From Yoonia maritima (GTDB taxonomy: Bacteria > Pseudomonadota > Alphaproteobacteria > Rhodobacterales > Rhodobacteraceae), in assembly GCF_002933395.1 (NCBI RefSeq), contig NZ_PKFN01000010.1, positions 1 to 64,000 of the forward strand: a stretch of DNA of 64,000 nt, in the 5' to 3' direction. Each line of letters opens with the position of its first letter. Within the stretch, counting starts at the first letter, position 1. The position numbers and the translations under genes were made by a program. Of the stretch, positions 18,504 to 28,018 are shown one piece after another. The notes below the pieces were generated by a model. It saw nothing but the letters and a program-made list of their open reading frames with translations. It ran no database searches and was not told the DNA's origin.

Positions 18504-19292
18504 CTAGGCGGTGGCTTTGGTTTCGGGGAAACGCCAATTCTGGGTCTCTCGCGCGATTTGATTAGTGGTATCTCGGATCAGTGGGACAAAGCTGTCCAGC
18601 TTGTCCAAGGACGAGCGCAATGTTGATGACGTGATCGACAACGCCCCCAGCACACGGCCAGAGTCGTTCCGAATCGGTACAGCCACACAGATGATCCCCG
18701 GCTCGTGTTCTTCGCGATCATAGGCGTGCCCACGTTCACGAATTGCAACAAGCTCAGCACGCAAAGCGTCCTCTTCCGCCAATGTGCCATCGGTGAATCG
18801 GTGCCATGATTGCTGTGCCAGAACATCTGCTAGCTGGTCTTCGGGTAGATAAGCCATCATCGCCTTGCCGACGCCTGTGCAATAGGCGGGACCAACCTTG
18901 CCAGCCTCGGAATACATGGGCAGCGGTTGGGACGCGTTGCGTTTATCGACGTAGATCACCTGCGCATGATCTAGCTGCGCAAGGTGCACGGTTTCGCCCG
19001 TCTTTTCAGACAGTTTATCCATATATGGCCGTGCGATAGGTGCCAGTGAACTGGTCTTCCAGGCGGCGTGTGCCAAACAGACAAGACGTACACCCAGTGT
19101 ATATGTCCCACTATCAGGATCATACGACAGCATCCGTTGTTTGGTCAGCGTTTGCAGCAGCCGGTATAGCGTTGCCTTGGGGTAATCGCTGGTGCCTTGC
19201 AGCTCGCTAAAGCGCACGGGCCGTTCAAAGCCCGCGACCAGTTCTAACACCGCGAGCGCCTTGCCTACCGTTCCGTCTGCCTTCGATTGCAT
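18504..19292 (-). CDS. IclR-family transcriptional regulator of the galactoside locus
   Basis: The 262-residue protein has an N-terminal winged helix ([21 protein letters not shown] to [17 protein letters not shown], residues 10-60) and an IclR effector domain ([35 protein letters not shown], with [18 protein letters not shown]). GGGAGG precedes ATG 19292. It is transcribed away from the sugar-uptake and galactose-catabolic operon and with the ATPase gene. Two 17-bp IclR-like boxes lie in the divergent gap, so it likely controls both directions in response to a galactose-pathway metabolite (inference). Confidence 0.9.
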   Translation of the reverse strand: MQSKADGTVGKALAVLELVAGFERPVRFSELQGTSDYPKATLYRLLQTLTKQRMLSYDPDSGTYTLGVRLVCLAHAAWKTSSLAPIARPYMDKLSEKTGETVHLAQLDHAQVIYVDKRNASQPLPMYSEAGKVGPAYCTGVGKAMMAYLPEDQLADVLAQQSWHRFTDGTLAEEDALRAELVAIRERGHAYDREEHEPGIICVAVPIRNDSGRVLGALSITSSTLRSSLDKLDSFVPLIRDTTNQIARETQNWRFPETKATA

Positions 19293-19356
19293 GTGGCCTC
19301 CCTACCCCGAGTTATCCGAGGAACCTATTGACAAGCCTATACCGATCCGCGTTAAG

Positions 19357-19393
19357 GTTTCAATATTAGAAATACGGTTCCACTATATGAAAC
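19357..19393. promoter_or_regulatory. Two IclR-type operator boxes
   Basis: GTTTCAATATTAGAAAT (19357-19373) and GTTCCACTATATGAAAC (19377-19393) are imperfect 17-bp palindromes with starts 20 bp apart, about two helical turns. A TTGACA hexamer at 19328-19333 lies just upstream. They sit in the only gap between the divergent IclR gene and the transporter operon. Confidence 0.6.
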
Positions 19394-19440
19394 TAAAATG
19401 TTTTGACGGGATCGTTGGGAGCATAAATAGGGAGGACACT

Positions 19441-20694
19441 ATGCGTTCCATGAAGAAGCTGATGCTGGCCGGTTTGGCCGCCACAATGCTAAGCAGTTCT
19501 GCGTTTGCAGAAGGCCTATCAGGCGAACTGCGCGTATTTTCTGACATGTCGAACCCGGCGCCGCGTGCCGTAATGGAAGGCATGGTTGAACGCTTTGGCG
19601 CGATGCACCCTGATCTGGACATCGAACTGACGGTCATCGACCGCGAAGCCTACAAAACACAGATCCGCAACTTTTTGACCGCTGACGCGCCTGACGTTGC
19701 GAACTGGTATGCTGCGAACCGTATGGGTCCATATGTGAACGCTGGTCTTTTCGAAGACATCTCTGACCTATGGGCAGAGCCAGAATTCGCAGCGCTTGCA
19801 TCCACCAAAGGCGCGATGACTATTGATGATAAGCAGTGGGGCGTTCCCTATACTTACTACCAATGGGGTGTTTACTACCGTCAGGACATTTTCGAAGAGC
19901 TGGGCCTAACAGCACCTGCGACCTTTGAAGAAGAGCTAGCGAACTGCGAAAAGATCGTGGCGTCTGGCCGTGCTTGCTACACCATCGGTTCCAAATTCCT
20001 TTGGACTGCTGGCGGTTGGTTCGACTACCTGAACATGCGTACCAATGGTTATGATTTCCACATGCAGCTTGCACGTGGCGAAATCGAATGGACAGATGAC
20101 CGCGTTCGCGAGACATTCGCAAACTGGCGCAAGCTGATCGACATGGGCGGTTTCATCGAAGACCACCAGACATACAGCTGGCAAGAAGCCCTGCCATTTA
20201 TGATCAATGGTGATGCGACTGCTTATCTGATGGGTAACTTTGCGGTGCCGCATTTCCGTGATGGTGGCCTGACTGATGACCAGCTTGGTTTCTATCAGTT
20301 CCCAGTGATCAACCCAGATGTGGCAATGGCGGAAGACGCGCCAACAGACACGTTCCATATTCCTGCGAACGCGCAAAACAAAGAAGCAGCACGTGAATTC
20401 CTGCGCTTCATCGTTTCTGCGGACAACCAGACAATGATCAACGCGGGTGACGCGCTGGGTCAATTGCCTGTCAACGCTGGGTCTTCGGTTGATGATGACA
20501 AGTTCCTCAAAGCTGGCTTTAGCATGCTGTCCAACGACGCACCGGGCGGCGTGGCACAGTTCTTTGACCGCGACTTCTCGGCTGAGATGGCAAAGGCTGG
20601 CATGGAAGGCCTTCAGGAATTCATGGTTTACCCTGATAACCTAGACGACATCCTAGAGCGTCTTGAATTCGTCCGTCAGGATACTGCTGAATAA
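19441..20694 (+). CDS. Sugar ABC transporter extracellular solute-binding protein (family 1)
   Basis: The 417-residue product has a clear signal peptide ending in AFA-E (about residue 23). The mature protein shows the solute-binding family 1 pattern (VIDREAYKTQIRNFLTADAPDVANWYA, WGVPYTYYQWGVYYR, TPDTFHIPAN-like PTDTFHIPANAQNKEAAREFL). I use ATG 19441, which follows GGGAGG by the correct spacing; the frame upstream of it is open only by chance. It captures the substrate for the two permeases downstream. Given the alpha- and beta-galactosidases in the operon the ligand is likely a galactoside; this is inferred. Confidence 0.92.
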   Translation: MRSMKKLMLAGLAATMLSSSAFAEGLSGELRVFSDMSNPAPRAVMEGMVERFGAMHPDLDIELTVIDREAYKTQIRNFLTADAPDVANWYAANRMGPYVNAGLFEDISDLWAEPEFAALASTKGAMTIDDKQWGVPYTYYQWGVYYRQDIFEELGLTAPATFEEELANCEKIVASGRACYTIGSKFLWTAGGWFDYLNMRTNGYDFHMQLARGEIEWTDDRVRETFANWRKLIDMGGFIEDHQTYSWQEALPFMINGDATAYLMGNFAVPHFRDGGLTDDQLGFYQFPVINPDVAMAEDAPTDTFHIPANAQNKEAAREFLRFIVSADNQTMINAGDALGQLPVNAGSSVDDDKFLKAGFSMLSNDAPGGVAQFFDRDFSAEMAKAGMEGLQEFMVYPDNLDDILERLEFVRQDTAE

Positions 20695-20705
20695 TCACAA
20701 CAAAT

Positions 20706-20734
20706 GCGGGGTGGCTTATGCCGCCCCGCTTTTT
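20706..20734 (+). terminator. Terminator/attenuator after binding-protein gene
   Basis: A 10-bp stem (GCGGGGTGGC with GCCGCCCCGC, one G-T wobble) with loop TTAT is followed by five T. It sits between the binding-protein gene and the first permease gene. It would make extra binding-protein mRNA relative to the rest of the operon. Confidence 0.85.
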
Positions 20735-20794
20735 CGACCTAACTGCAAGCACCTGCGCTGCGGGTTTTTGCACTTGGGACTTGAGGAGTAGAAA

Positions 20795-21709
20795 ATGACT
20801 GACACGACGGCTGCTGCGCCGCACCACAGTTGGTTCCATCGCAACCGGCAGACCATTACGCCTTGGCTGTTTTTGCTGCCGGGCATTCTGTTTTTCACGC
20901 TATATGTAGTCTACCCGATCATCCAAAGCATCAGCCTGTCGTTCTATAAATGGGATGGCCTAGGCGAAGCGACATATGTCGGCACAGCCAACTATGAACG
21001 TTTGGCAAGTGACCGGGCATTCACCGTGTCCCTGTTCAACAACATGAAATGGCTGTTGCTGTATCTGTTGGCGATCCCGGCGGGTCTGTTTATTGCGCTA
21101 TTTCTAAATCAAACCGTGCGCGGCATTCGGATTTACAAATCGCTGTTCTTCTTTCCCTTTGTGATCTCCCAAGTCGTCGTGGGCCTTGTTTTTACATGGT
21201 TCTACGATCCAAACTTTGGGCTTTTGAACGGTATCTTAGGTGCTGTCGGGCTTGGTCCAATCAACGTGCTGGGTGACCCTGCGCTGGCCACCTATGGCAT
21301 CATCGCTGCGGGCCTTTGGCCGCAAACCGCATATTGCATGATCTTGTATCTGACAGGACTAAACGCCGTTGATCCCGAACAAATCGAAGCCGCCCGCCTT
21401 GATGGCGCAAAAGGGTGGCGGATGCTTTGGCACATCATCGTTCCACAGCTAAAGCCCGCGACGTTCATCGCCTTTGTTGTGACCATCATCGGTGCGCTGC
21501 GGTCCTTCGATCTGATCTCGATCATGACCAATGGTGGTCCGTTCGGATCAACCCGCGTGCTGTCATTCTACATGTTCGAAAAAGCGCTGTCCGAATACGG
21601 GTTCCGCATGGGTTATGGCGCTGCCATCGCGGTTGTTCTGTTCTTTATCATGCTGTTCTTCATCGCTTATTTCCTGTGGTCGATGTACCAAGACGAGAAA
21701 GGTCGCTAA
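20795..21709 (+). CDS. Sugar ABC transporter permease (MalF/UgpA type)
   Basis: A 304-residue membrane protein with six predicted transmembrane helices. It has the family start WLFLLPGILFFTLYVVYPIIQSISLSFYKWDG and the EAA loop EQIEAARLDGAKGWRMLWHIIVPQLKPA near residue 195-222, which docks to the ATPase. GAGGAG precedes ATG 20795. The next permease gene begins 1 bp after its stop. Together they form the channel of the galactoside importer. Confidence 0.92.
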   Translation: MTDTTAAAPHHSWFHRNRQTITPWLFLLPGILFFTLYVVYPIIQSISLSFYKWDGLGEATYVGTANYERLASDRAFTVSLFNNMKWLLLYLLAIPAGLFIALFLNQTVRGIRIYKSLFFFPFVISQVVVGLVFTWFYDPNFGLLNGILGAVGLGPINVLGDPALATYGIIAAGLWPQTAYCMILYLTGLNAVDPEQIEAARLDGAKGWRMLWHIIVPQLKPATFIAFVVTIIGALRSFDLISIMTNGGPFGSTRVLSFYMFEKALSEYGFRMGYGAAIAVVLFFIMLFFIAYFLWSMYQDEKGR

Positions 21710-21710
21710 G

Positions 21711-22559
21711 ATGTTCCCTACCCCACTCGAGCGAACATCCCGGTCGTGGCAGATTGGCTATCAGTCACTGCTGCCCGTTGCGGTTATCGCATGGTTGCTG
21801 CCTTTGCTCGCCGTCGCGATGTTCTCGGTCAAGCCAAGCTCTGATTTCACAGGTGGTGACTATTGGTCGTGGCCATCACGCTTTGCGGGTTTCGAAAACT
21901 ACGGCCGTGTTTTCACCGACAGCCCAATGCCCCGCTACATTCTGAATTCCTTCATGATCACCATTCCAACGGTAATCGGCGCGGTTGCACTGTCCTGCAT
22001 GACTGGCTTTGCGCTCGGCGTGTATCGGTTCCGCTTTAACTTGGTGGTGTTCTTTCTTTTCATCGCGGGGAACTTTGTGCCGTTCCAAATCCTGATGATC
22101 CCAGTGCGCGATCTGACGATTGATGCCGGGCTTTATAATACCAAGCTGGGGTTGGTCCTGTTCCACATCGCGTTCCAAACGGGGTTTTGCACGCTCTTCA
22201 TGCGTAACTTTATCCGCGCCCTGCCCTTTGAACTGATCGAGGCGGCCCGCGTAGAAGGTATCACAGAATTCCAGATTTTCTGGCACATCGTCCTGCCCTT
22301 GATGAAGCCCGCGATTGCCGCGCTGTCCGTGCTGATCTTTACCTTCATCTGGAACGACTATTTTTGGGCGGTCGTCCTGACCCAAGGTCCACAAGCACAG
22401 CCCGTGACCGCAGGTATCACCAGCTTTAACGCACAGTTTGGCGTGGCCTATCACATGCTGTCGGCGGGCTCGATCGTTGCGGCCCTTCCCCCTGTGTTGA
22501 TGTTCTTCTTGATGCAACGCCACTTTATCGCGGGCCTTACACTTGGGGCGGTCAAATGA
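21711..22559 (+). CDS. Sugar ABC transporter permease (MalG/UgpE type)
   Basis: A 282-residue protein with six hydrophobic segments and the EAA loop FELIEAARVEGITEFQIFWHIVLPLMKPA (about residues 175-203), followed by the MalG-type C-terminus MFFLMQRHFIAGLTLGAVK. ATG 21711 is chosen because it directly follows the upstream permease stop; the open frame to the left lies inside that gene. Its end overlaps the alpha-galactosidase start by 4 bp (ATGA), so uptake and hydrolysis are translationally coupled. Confidence 0.92.
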   Translation: MFPTPLERTSRSWQIGYQSLLPVAVIAWLLPLLAVAMFSVKPSSDFTGGDYWSWPSRFAGFENYGRVFTDSPMPRYILNSFMITIPTVIGAVALSCMTGFALGVYRFRFNLVVFFLFIAGNFVPFQILMIPVRDLTIDAGLYNTKLGLVLFHIAFQTGFCTLFMRNFIRALPFELIEAARVEGITEFQIFWHIVLPLMKPAIAALSVLIFTFIWNDYFWAVVLTQGPQAQPVTAGITSFNAQFGVAYHMLSAGSIVAALPPVLMFFLMQRHFIAGLTLGAVK

Positions 22560-24640
22560 TCCAATGCTGGCGACTAGACGATGCCCGACAGACGCTTGTT
22601 TTGGGCGTGCGCGATAAACAATTGGCCGAGGCGATCTATTGGGGACCGCGCCTGCCTGATAGCGAAAATCTGGAAAACCTTTACGCGATCCATGGCATCG
22701 ACGTCGCTGGCGGCATGCTGGACCAACACCCAGAGCTGTCGATTTGCCCTGCCGCAACGCGTACGTTTCAGGGTCACGCAGGCATGGCGTTGCGTGACAC
22801 GGCAGGCAAACCGCTGTTACCAAAGCTGGCGTTCGAAAGCGCCAAGGCGACGACAGACGCGCTTTGCCTAACGTACACGGATCAATCCATTGGCCTAACC
22901 TATCGCGCCCATTTCGCGATTGATCCCGAAACCCATCTGATCACCATGTCGGCGGAACTGGAAACAGAGCAGCCCATCAACCTGCAATGGCTTGCCGCAC
23001 CCGTGTTACCTGCGCCGCAGCTATCGGATGAGATGATAGACTTTGCCGGGCGCTGGTGTGGCGAATTCCAGATGAACCGCACGCCGTGGTCTGCCGGAAT
23101 GCGCATGCGCGACAACCGCACGGGTCGGTCCGGGCATGAACATTTTCCGGGCCTGATCGTCCCTTGTCGTGGCGCGACCAACACCCAAGGCGCGGCATAT
23201 GGCTTCCACTATGGTTGGTCCGGTGGACACAAAATGGTGGCCGAAGAACTGCCCGATGGCCGCCGCCAAATCCAATTTGGCAACGCGTCAGACACTGAAC
23301 TGACCCCGCTGACCCATTTCAAAACTGCGCCGCTTTTCGCGACATATTCGGGTACTGGACTAAACGGCTGCGCAATCGCGTTTCAACGGCACCTGCGCGA
23401 CCGCGTGGTAACTTGGCCGCATCCTGACCGCCCGCGCCCAGTGCATTATAACTGCTGGGAAGCCATCTATTTCGATCACGACATTCCAGAGCTTCAGGAG
23501 ATCGCCACACATGCAGCCAATCTAGGCGCAGAACGTTTCGTGCTGGATGATGGCTGGTTCGGAAAACGCGATGACGACACGACATCGCTTGGTGATTGGT
23601 TCATTGATACGCGCAAATATCCCGATGGATTAACCCCGCTGATTGACCACATTCATGGGCTTGGCATGACCTTTGGCATCTGGTTCGAACCAGAGATGAT
23701 CAACCCAGATAGCGACACCTACCGCGCCCATCCCGATTGGGCATTGGGGGATGAAGATCAGATTCTGGGCCGCCACCAAAAGGTGCTGAATATGGCACTG
23801 CCAGCGGTCCGCGATTACCTATTTGATCGGATCGCCAAAGTGCTGACCGACTACGATATCGATTACATAAAATGGGATCATAACCGGGTTCTGCCGACCC
23901 CTGATGCGGATCAAACACGCGGCACATATGCCCTGCTTGATCGGTTGCGCACCGCGTTTCCACAGGTCGAGATTGAAAGCTGCGCCTCGGGTGGTGGCCG
24001 GATTGATTTTGGGATCATGGAACATACCCAACGTGTCTGGCTGTCCGACAGCAACGACGCGCTAGAGCGGTTGAAAATTCAACACAACGCAGCACTATTC
24101 CTGCCCCAATGCGTGACAGGCAGCCATGTTGGCCCGCGCGTTTGCCATACATCTGGGCGCATCTTGGATATCCGGTTCCGCGCTTGGGTCGCTGCCCAAC
24201 GCCACATGGGGTTCGAGATGGACCCGCGTGAACTGACCGGCGACGAAGCCGATGTGCTGCGCCGTGTCACCCAGTGGTGGAAAGACAACCGCAACTGGAT
24301 GCGCCACGCCGATATTTTGCGGCTTGATGCGGCGGATCCGGCAGTTCTGGCTGAACAACATCTACATCAGGATCAGTTCGTCGTCTTTGCGGGCAAGGCC
24401 GACACATCCACGCAAATCGCGCCACGTCCGCTGCGCCTGACCGGGCTTGACGCCAACGCAACCTACCGCATTGATCTAGCGAACCGCGATGAACTCACTC
24501 GCAAGGCGCTGTCACGCGGACAGTCCCTCTTGAAAACAAACGCGATAAAGGTCAGTGGCCAATATTTGATGCATCACGGGATCACTCTCCCGTGGAGCTT
24601 TCCAGAAACCATGTGGGTTATCGAGGGCCACAAAATATGA
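22556..24640 (+). CDS. Alpha-galactosidase, glycoside hydrolase family 36
   Basis: This 694-residue enzyme has the GH36 architecture: an N-terminal beta-supersandwich (1-~290), a (beta/alpha)8 barrel (~300-600) and a C-terminal beta domain. Landmarks are FVLDDGWFGKRDDD (329-342), the nucleophile Asp441 in YIKWDHNR, the substrate-binding signature ESCASGGGR (474-482) and the acid/base region WLSDSNDA (Asp498 probable). There is no signal peptide, so it acts in the cytoplasm on imported oligosaccharide. Start and stop both overlap neighbours by ATGA. It would release galactose from alpha-galactosides; the natural substrate is not fixed by sequence. Confidence 0.93.
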   Translation: MIQCWRLDDARQTLVLGVRDKQLAEAIYWGPRLPDSENLENLYAIHGIDVAGGMLDQHPELSICPAATRTFQGHAGMALRDTAGKPLLPKLAFESAKATTDALCLTYTDQSIGLTYRAHFAIDPETHLITMSAELETEQPINLQWLAAPVLPAPQLSDEMIDFAGRWCGEFQMNRTPWSAGMRMRDNRTGRSGHEHFPGLIVPCRGATNTQGAAYGFHYGWSGGHKMVAEELPDGRRQIQFGNASDTELTPLTHFKTAPLFATYSGTGLNGCAIAFQRHLRDRVVTWPHPDRPRPVHYNCWEAIYFDHDIPELQEIATHAANLGAERFVLDDGWFGKRDDDTTSLGDWFIDTRKYPDGLTPLIDHIHGLGMTFGIWFEPEMINPDSDTYRAHPDWALGDEDQILGRHQKVLNMALPAVRDYLFDRIAKVLTDYDIDYIKWDHNRVLPTPDADQTRGTYALLDRLRTAFPQVEIESCASGGGRIDFGIMEHTQRVWLSDSNDALERLKIQHNAALFLPQCVTGSHVGPRVCHTSGRILDIRFRAWVAAQRHMGFEMDPRELTGDEADVLRRVTQWWKDNRNWMRHADILRLDAADPAVLAEQHLHQDQFVVFAGKADTSTQIAPRPLRLTGLDANATYRIDLANRDELTRKALSRGQSLLKTNAIKVSGQYLMHHGITLPWSFPETMWVIEGHKI

Positions 24641-26346
24641 AGAAACCACGCCGCAGCAGTAATTGGTACGGAATGATGGACAAAGACGGGTTTACCCGTC
24701 GGTCCTGGATGAAGAACCAAGGCTTCCCGGATCACGCCTTTGATGGCCGCCCTGTTATCGGGATTTGTAACACTTGGTCAGAACTGACGCCCTGCAACAG
24801 TGGGCTGCGCGATCTAGCCGAGGCCGTAAAGCGCGGCGTCTGGGAGGCAGGCGGTTTCCCGGTCGAATTCCCGGTGATGTCGCTGGGCGAAACCCAGATG
24901 AAACCCACAGCAATGTTGTTCCGCAATCTGTTAGCAATGGATGTTGAAGAATCCATTCGCGCCTACGGCATTGATGGTGTCGTGTTGCTGGGCGGTTGTG
25001 ACAAAACCACCCCCGGCCAGTTGATGGGTGCTGCATCGGTAGATTTGCCATCAATCGTTGTGTCCTCTGGTCCGATGCTAAACGGTAAATGGAAGGGCCG
25101 CGATTTGGGGTCCGGCACTGACGTCCGCAAATTCGCGACCGCTGTGAAAGCGGGCGAAATGACATTGCAGGACTTCATGGCAACTGAATCCGGTATGAGC
25201 AGATCCAAGGGTGTCTGCATGACCATGGGCACCGCGTCCACGATGGCGTCATTGGTCGAGGCAATGGGAATGGCCCTGCCAACCAACGCCGCCCTCCCCG
25301 CCGTTGACGCCCGCCGCGCAGCACTGGCCCATATGACCGGTAAGCGGATCGTTGAAATGGTCGACGAAGACCTAAAACCATCCGACATCCTGACCAAAGC
25401 GGCGTTTGAAAACGCAATCTTGACCAATGCCGCCGTCGGCGGATCGACAAACGCCGTTGTGCACCTGCTCGCGCTCGCCGGGCGCGTGGGGGTGGACCTG
25501 ACGCTTGAGGACATCGAAATCGGTGGTGAAATCCCATTACTGGTCAACTGCATGCCATCGGGCAAATACCTGATGGAGGACTTTTGTTATGCGGGCGGCG
25601 TGCCTGCCGTGTTGAATGAACTCAAAGACATCCTGCGCCCATCGAAAACGGTGCTTGGTGGTGACATCAGCGCCTATCACGACGGTGCCGAATGCTATAA
25701 TTCCGATGTAATCCGTCCGTTTAACGACCCGATCAAACCTGCCGCTGGTCTACGCGTGTTACGCGGGAACCTTGCGCCCAATGGTGCCATCGTAAAACCA
25801 TCGGCGGCGTCTGATCATCTGTTGGAACACACTGGACCGGCCTATGTGTTTGAAACCATCGAAGACCTAAAAGCCAACATCGACCGTCCTGACTTACCTG
25901 TCACCAAAGATACTATTTTGGTGCTCAAGGGCTGCGGCCCCAAAGGGTACCCCGGCATGCCAGAGGTCGGCGATATGCCGATCCCGGCAGTGTTGGTGAA
26001 ACAAGGCGTGCGCGATATGGTTCGGGTTTCGGATGCCCGCATGTCCGGTACGGCCTTTGGCACCGTAATCTTGCACGTCGCACCCGAAGCAAATGCAGGC
26101 GGCCCGCTTGGGCTTGTGCAAACTGGCGATATCATTCGGGTATCGGCAAGCACTGGTGTGCTTGATCTTCAGGTCGATGAAGCCGAACTTGAAAAACGCC
26201 GCGCAGCTTGGGTCGCGCCCGAACCGCATTACACGCGTGGCTATGCCAAGCTTTATGTTGATACCGTGCTTCAGGCTGATAAAGGCGCAGATCTAGATTT
26301 CTTGGTGGGCAAAGACACCCGCCCCGTCACAAGGGAGAGCCACTAA
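24637..26346 (+). CDS. IlvD/Edd-family sugar-acid dehydratase (probable galactonate dehydratase)
   Basis: The 569-residue protein belongs to the Fe-S dehydratases. Cys53 (SELTPCN), Cys121 (LLGGCDKTTPG) and Cys194 (SKGVCMTMGTAS) match the three cluster ligands of the pentonate dehydratase branch (about C59, C127 and C200 in the Rhizobium L-arabinonate enzyme), and Lys123 is at the carbamylated-lysine position. The family dehydrates aldonic acids to 2-keto-3-deoxy acids. Between a galactosidase and dgoK/dgoA it most likely makes 2-dehydro-3-deoxygalactonate from galactonate, replacing the usual enolase-type DgoD; this is inferred. ATG 24637 overlaps the previous stop (ATGA). Branch specificity for arabinonate or fuconate cannot be excluded. 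Confidence 0.85.
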   Translation: MKKPRRSSNWYGMMDKDGFTRRSWMKNQGFPDHAFDGRPVIGICNTWSELTPCNSGLRDLAEAVKRGVWEAGGFPVEFPVMSLGETQMKPTAMLFRNLLAMDVEESIRAYGIDGVVLLGGCDKTTPGQLMGAASVDLPSIVVSSGPMLNGKWKGRDLGSGTDVRKFATAVKAGEMTLQDFMATESGMSRSKGVCMTMGTASTMASLVEAMGMALPTNAALPAVDARRAALAHMTGKRIVEMVDEDLKPSDILTKAAFENAILTNAAVGGSTNAVVHLLALAGRVGVDLTLEDIEIGGEIPLLVNCMPSGKYLMEDFCYAGGVPAVLNELKDILRPSKTVLGGDISAYHDGAECYNSDVIRPFNDPIKPAAGLRVLRGNLAPNGAIVKPSAASDHLLEHTGPAYVFETIEDLKANIDRPDLPVTKDTILVLKGCGPKGYPGMPEVGDMPIPAVLVKQGVRDMVRVSDARMSGTAFGTVILHVAPEANAGGPLGLVQTGDIIRVSASTGVLDLQVDEAELEKRRAAWVAPEPHYTRGYAKLYVDTVLQADKGADLDFLVGKDTRPVTRESH

Positions 26347-27113
26347 TGAGCCACCCAATTTTTCCTGACCTCAAATCAGCATCGGTATTCATCACCGGCG
26401 GTGGATCGGGCATCGGGGCCGCACTGACCGAAGGGTTCCTGCGCCAAGGCGCTAAGGTTGCCTTTGTCGGGCAATCTGATGCGTCAGCTTTTGTCGATCA
26501 GATGGAAACTGCGACAGGTAACCGCCCGCTGTTTATCCAATGCGACATTACCGACACCAGCGCACTACAGGCCGCAATTGATAAGGCCGCGGCGGCCCAC
26601 GGGCCGGTCACTGCGTTGATCAACAACGCAGCCAACGACAAACGCCATGCCACCGAAGAAGTCGACGAGGCCTTCTGGGAATGGTCCATGGCGATTAATC
26701 TCAAGGCATATTTCTTTGCTTGTCAGGCCGTCCTGCCCGCGATGAAATCGGCTGGAGGCGGAACAATCATCAACATGTCCTCGATCAGCTATATGATGGG
26801 AAACGCAGGATATGCGCTTTATACAACGGCAAATGCCGGGATCACGGGCATGACCCGGTCGCTGGCCCGTGAATTCGGCCCTGACGGTGTTCGCGTAAAC
26901 GCAATCGCGCCGGGTTGGGTGATGACACAAAAGCAAAAAGACATGTGGGTGACGCCCGAAGCTCTCGCCGGGCATCTTGACCGACAATGCGTCAAGACCG
27001 AACTAGAACCAGACGACATGGTCGGTCCGGTCCTGTTCTTAGCGTCAAACATAAGCCGGGCAATCACCGGCCAACTGATCGCCGCAGATGGCGGCGTAGT
27101 GGTGACAGGATGA
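26346..27113 (+). CDS. SDR, probable sugar 1-dehydrogenase, with Lys-to-Asn change at the active site
   Basis: This 255-residue classical SDR has the Rossmann motif TGGGSGIGAAL (17-27), NNAAND (93-98), catalytic Ser near 146-148 and Tyr159, and resembles the xylose/galactose dehydrogenase branch. Position 163, where the YxxxK lysine is expected (YETAK in the Caulobacter xylose dehydrogenase), is Asn (codon AAT 26832-26834), so the segment reads YTTAN. In the pathway it would oxidise galactose to galactono-lactone. It starts on the last base of the dehydratase stop codon and overlaps dgoK by ATGA. Activity is uncertain because of the missing lysine. A lactonase gene is not seen nearby. Confidence 0.8.
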   Translation: MSHPIFPDLKSASVFITGGGSGIGAALTEGFLRQGAKVAFVGQSDASAFVDQMETATGNRPLFIQCDITDTSALQAAIDKAAAAHGPVTALINNAANDKRHATEEVDEAFWEWSMAINLKAYFFACQAVLPAMKSAGGGTIINMSSISYMMGNAGYALYTTANAGITGMTRSLAREFGPDGVRVNAIAPGWVMTQKQKDMWVTPEALAGHLDRQCVKTELEPDDMVGPVLFLASNISRAITGQLIAADGGVVVTG

Positions 27114-28018
27114 CCAACAACACCAAAAAACCGAATTGGATCGGCGTTGACTGGGGTACATCCAACCTACGCGTTGCCCTGATGTTTGACGACGGCACGA
27201 CACAATGCCTGACATCTGACCAAGGCATGAGCGGGCTAAGCCCGGACGCATTTGAACCCGCACTTTTAGCGATGATCAACGATCACCTTGGCACTGGCGT
27301 GACCCCTGTGGTCATCTGCGGCATGGCCGGATCGCGTCAAGGCTGGGCAGAGGCTCCCTATATCGCGACGCCCTGCAACCCGCCGTCCATTGCAGAAGCC
27401 GTGAAGGTAAAGGTCAATGACCCGCGTATTTCGGTGTCAATTCTACCGGGGGTCAAGCAGGCCAAACCTGCCGACGTGATGCGTGGCGAAGAAACCCAAA
27501 TCGCTGGCTTTCTGGCGCAAAAACCCGATTTTGACGGTGTTTTGTGTCTACCCGGCACCCATTCGAAATGGGTTCATATCAGCGCGAAAGAGATCGTTAG
27601 CTTTCGCACCTTCATGACCGGTGAAATGTTCGCGCTGTTGGCCGAACAATCCGTGCTGCGCTTTTCGGTTCAGGCAGAACTGGATCTGGATGCCTTTGAT
27701 GCCGCTGTCGGTGATGCGCTTAGCCGCCCTGAAACAATCGGCGCAGAGCTATTTGCGCTGCGTGCGGGCACCCTACTGGCGACGCTTAGCGAAAGCGCGG
27801 CACGGGGGCGTTTGTCTGGCCTACTGATCGGCACAGAACTTGCGGGCGCACGCCCCTATTGGCTGGGCCGCGACATTGCACTGATCGGTGCTGGCAAACT
27901 GACCGCCCTTTATCAGCGCGCCCTTGCGCAACAGGGGATCACCGCGCCTGCTGTTTCTGGTGAAGACATGGTTCTGTCCGGCCTATCTGCCGCCTATACA
28001 CAACAGGTAAAATCATGA
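27110..28018 (+). CDS. dgoK: 2-dehydro-3-deoxygalactonokinase
   Basis: A 302-residue kinase of the DgoK family, marked by IGVDWGTSNLRVALM near residue 12, VVICGMAGSRQGWAEAPY, RGEETQIAGFL and LPGTHSKWVH. It phosphorylates 2-dehydro-3-deoxygalactonate at O6 with ATP. I use ATG 27110, which overlaps the SDR stop (ATGA); the frame upstream is open by chance. It ends in an ATGA overlap with dgoA, so kinase and aldolase are coupled, which is the normal order of the De Ley-Doudoroff pathway. Confidence 0.93.
   Translation: MTNNTKKPNWIGVDWGTSNLRVALMFDDGTTQCLTSDQGMSGLSPDAFEPALLAMINDHLGTGVTPVVICGMAGSRQGWAEAPYIATPCNPPSIAEAVKVKVNDPRISVSILPGVKQAKPADVMRGEETQIAGFLAQKPDFDGVLCLPGTHSKWVHISAKEIVSFRTFMTGEMFALLAEQSVLRFSVQAELDLDAFDAAVGDALSRPETIGAELFALRAGTLLATLSESAARGRLSGLLIGTELAGARPYWLGRDIALIGAGKLTALYQRALAQQGITAPAVSGEDMVLSGLSAAYTQQVKS

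Noticed and set aside
21876..22823. 315-codon minus-strand frame opposite the permease and galactosidase genes
   Set aside because: It lies antisense to two clearly conserved genes and has a low-complexity charged sequence typical of mirror frames.
24963..25565. 200-codon minus-strand frame
   Set aside because: Antisense to the conserved IlvD/Edd dehydratase; its Ser/Ala/Pro-rich product resembles no family.
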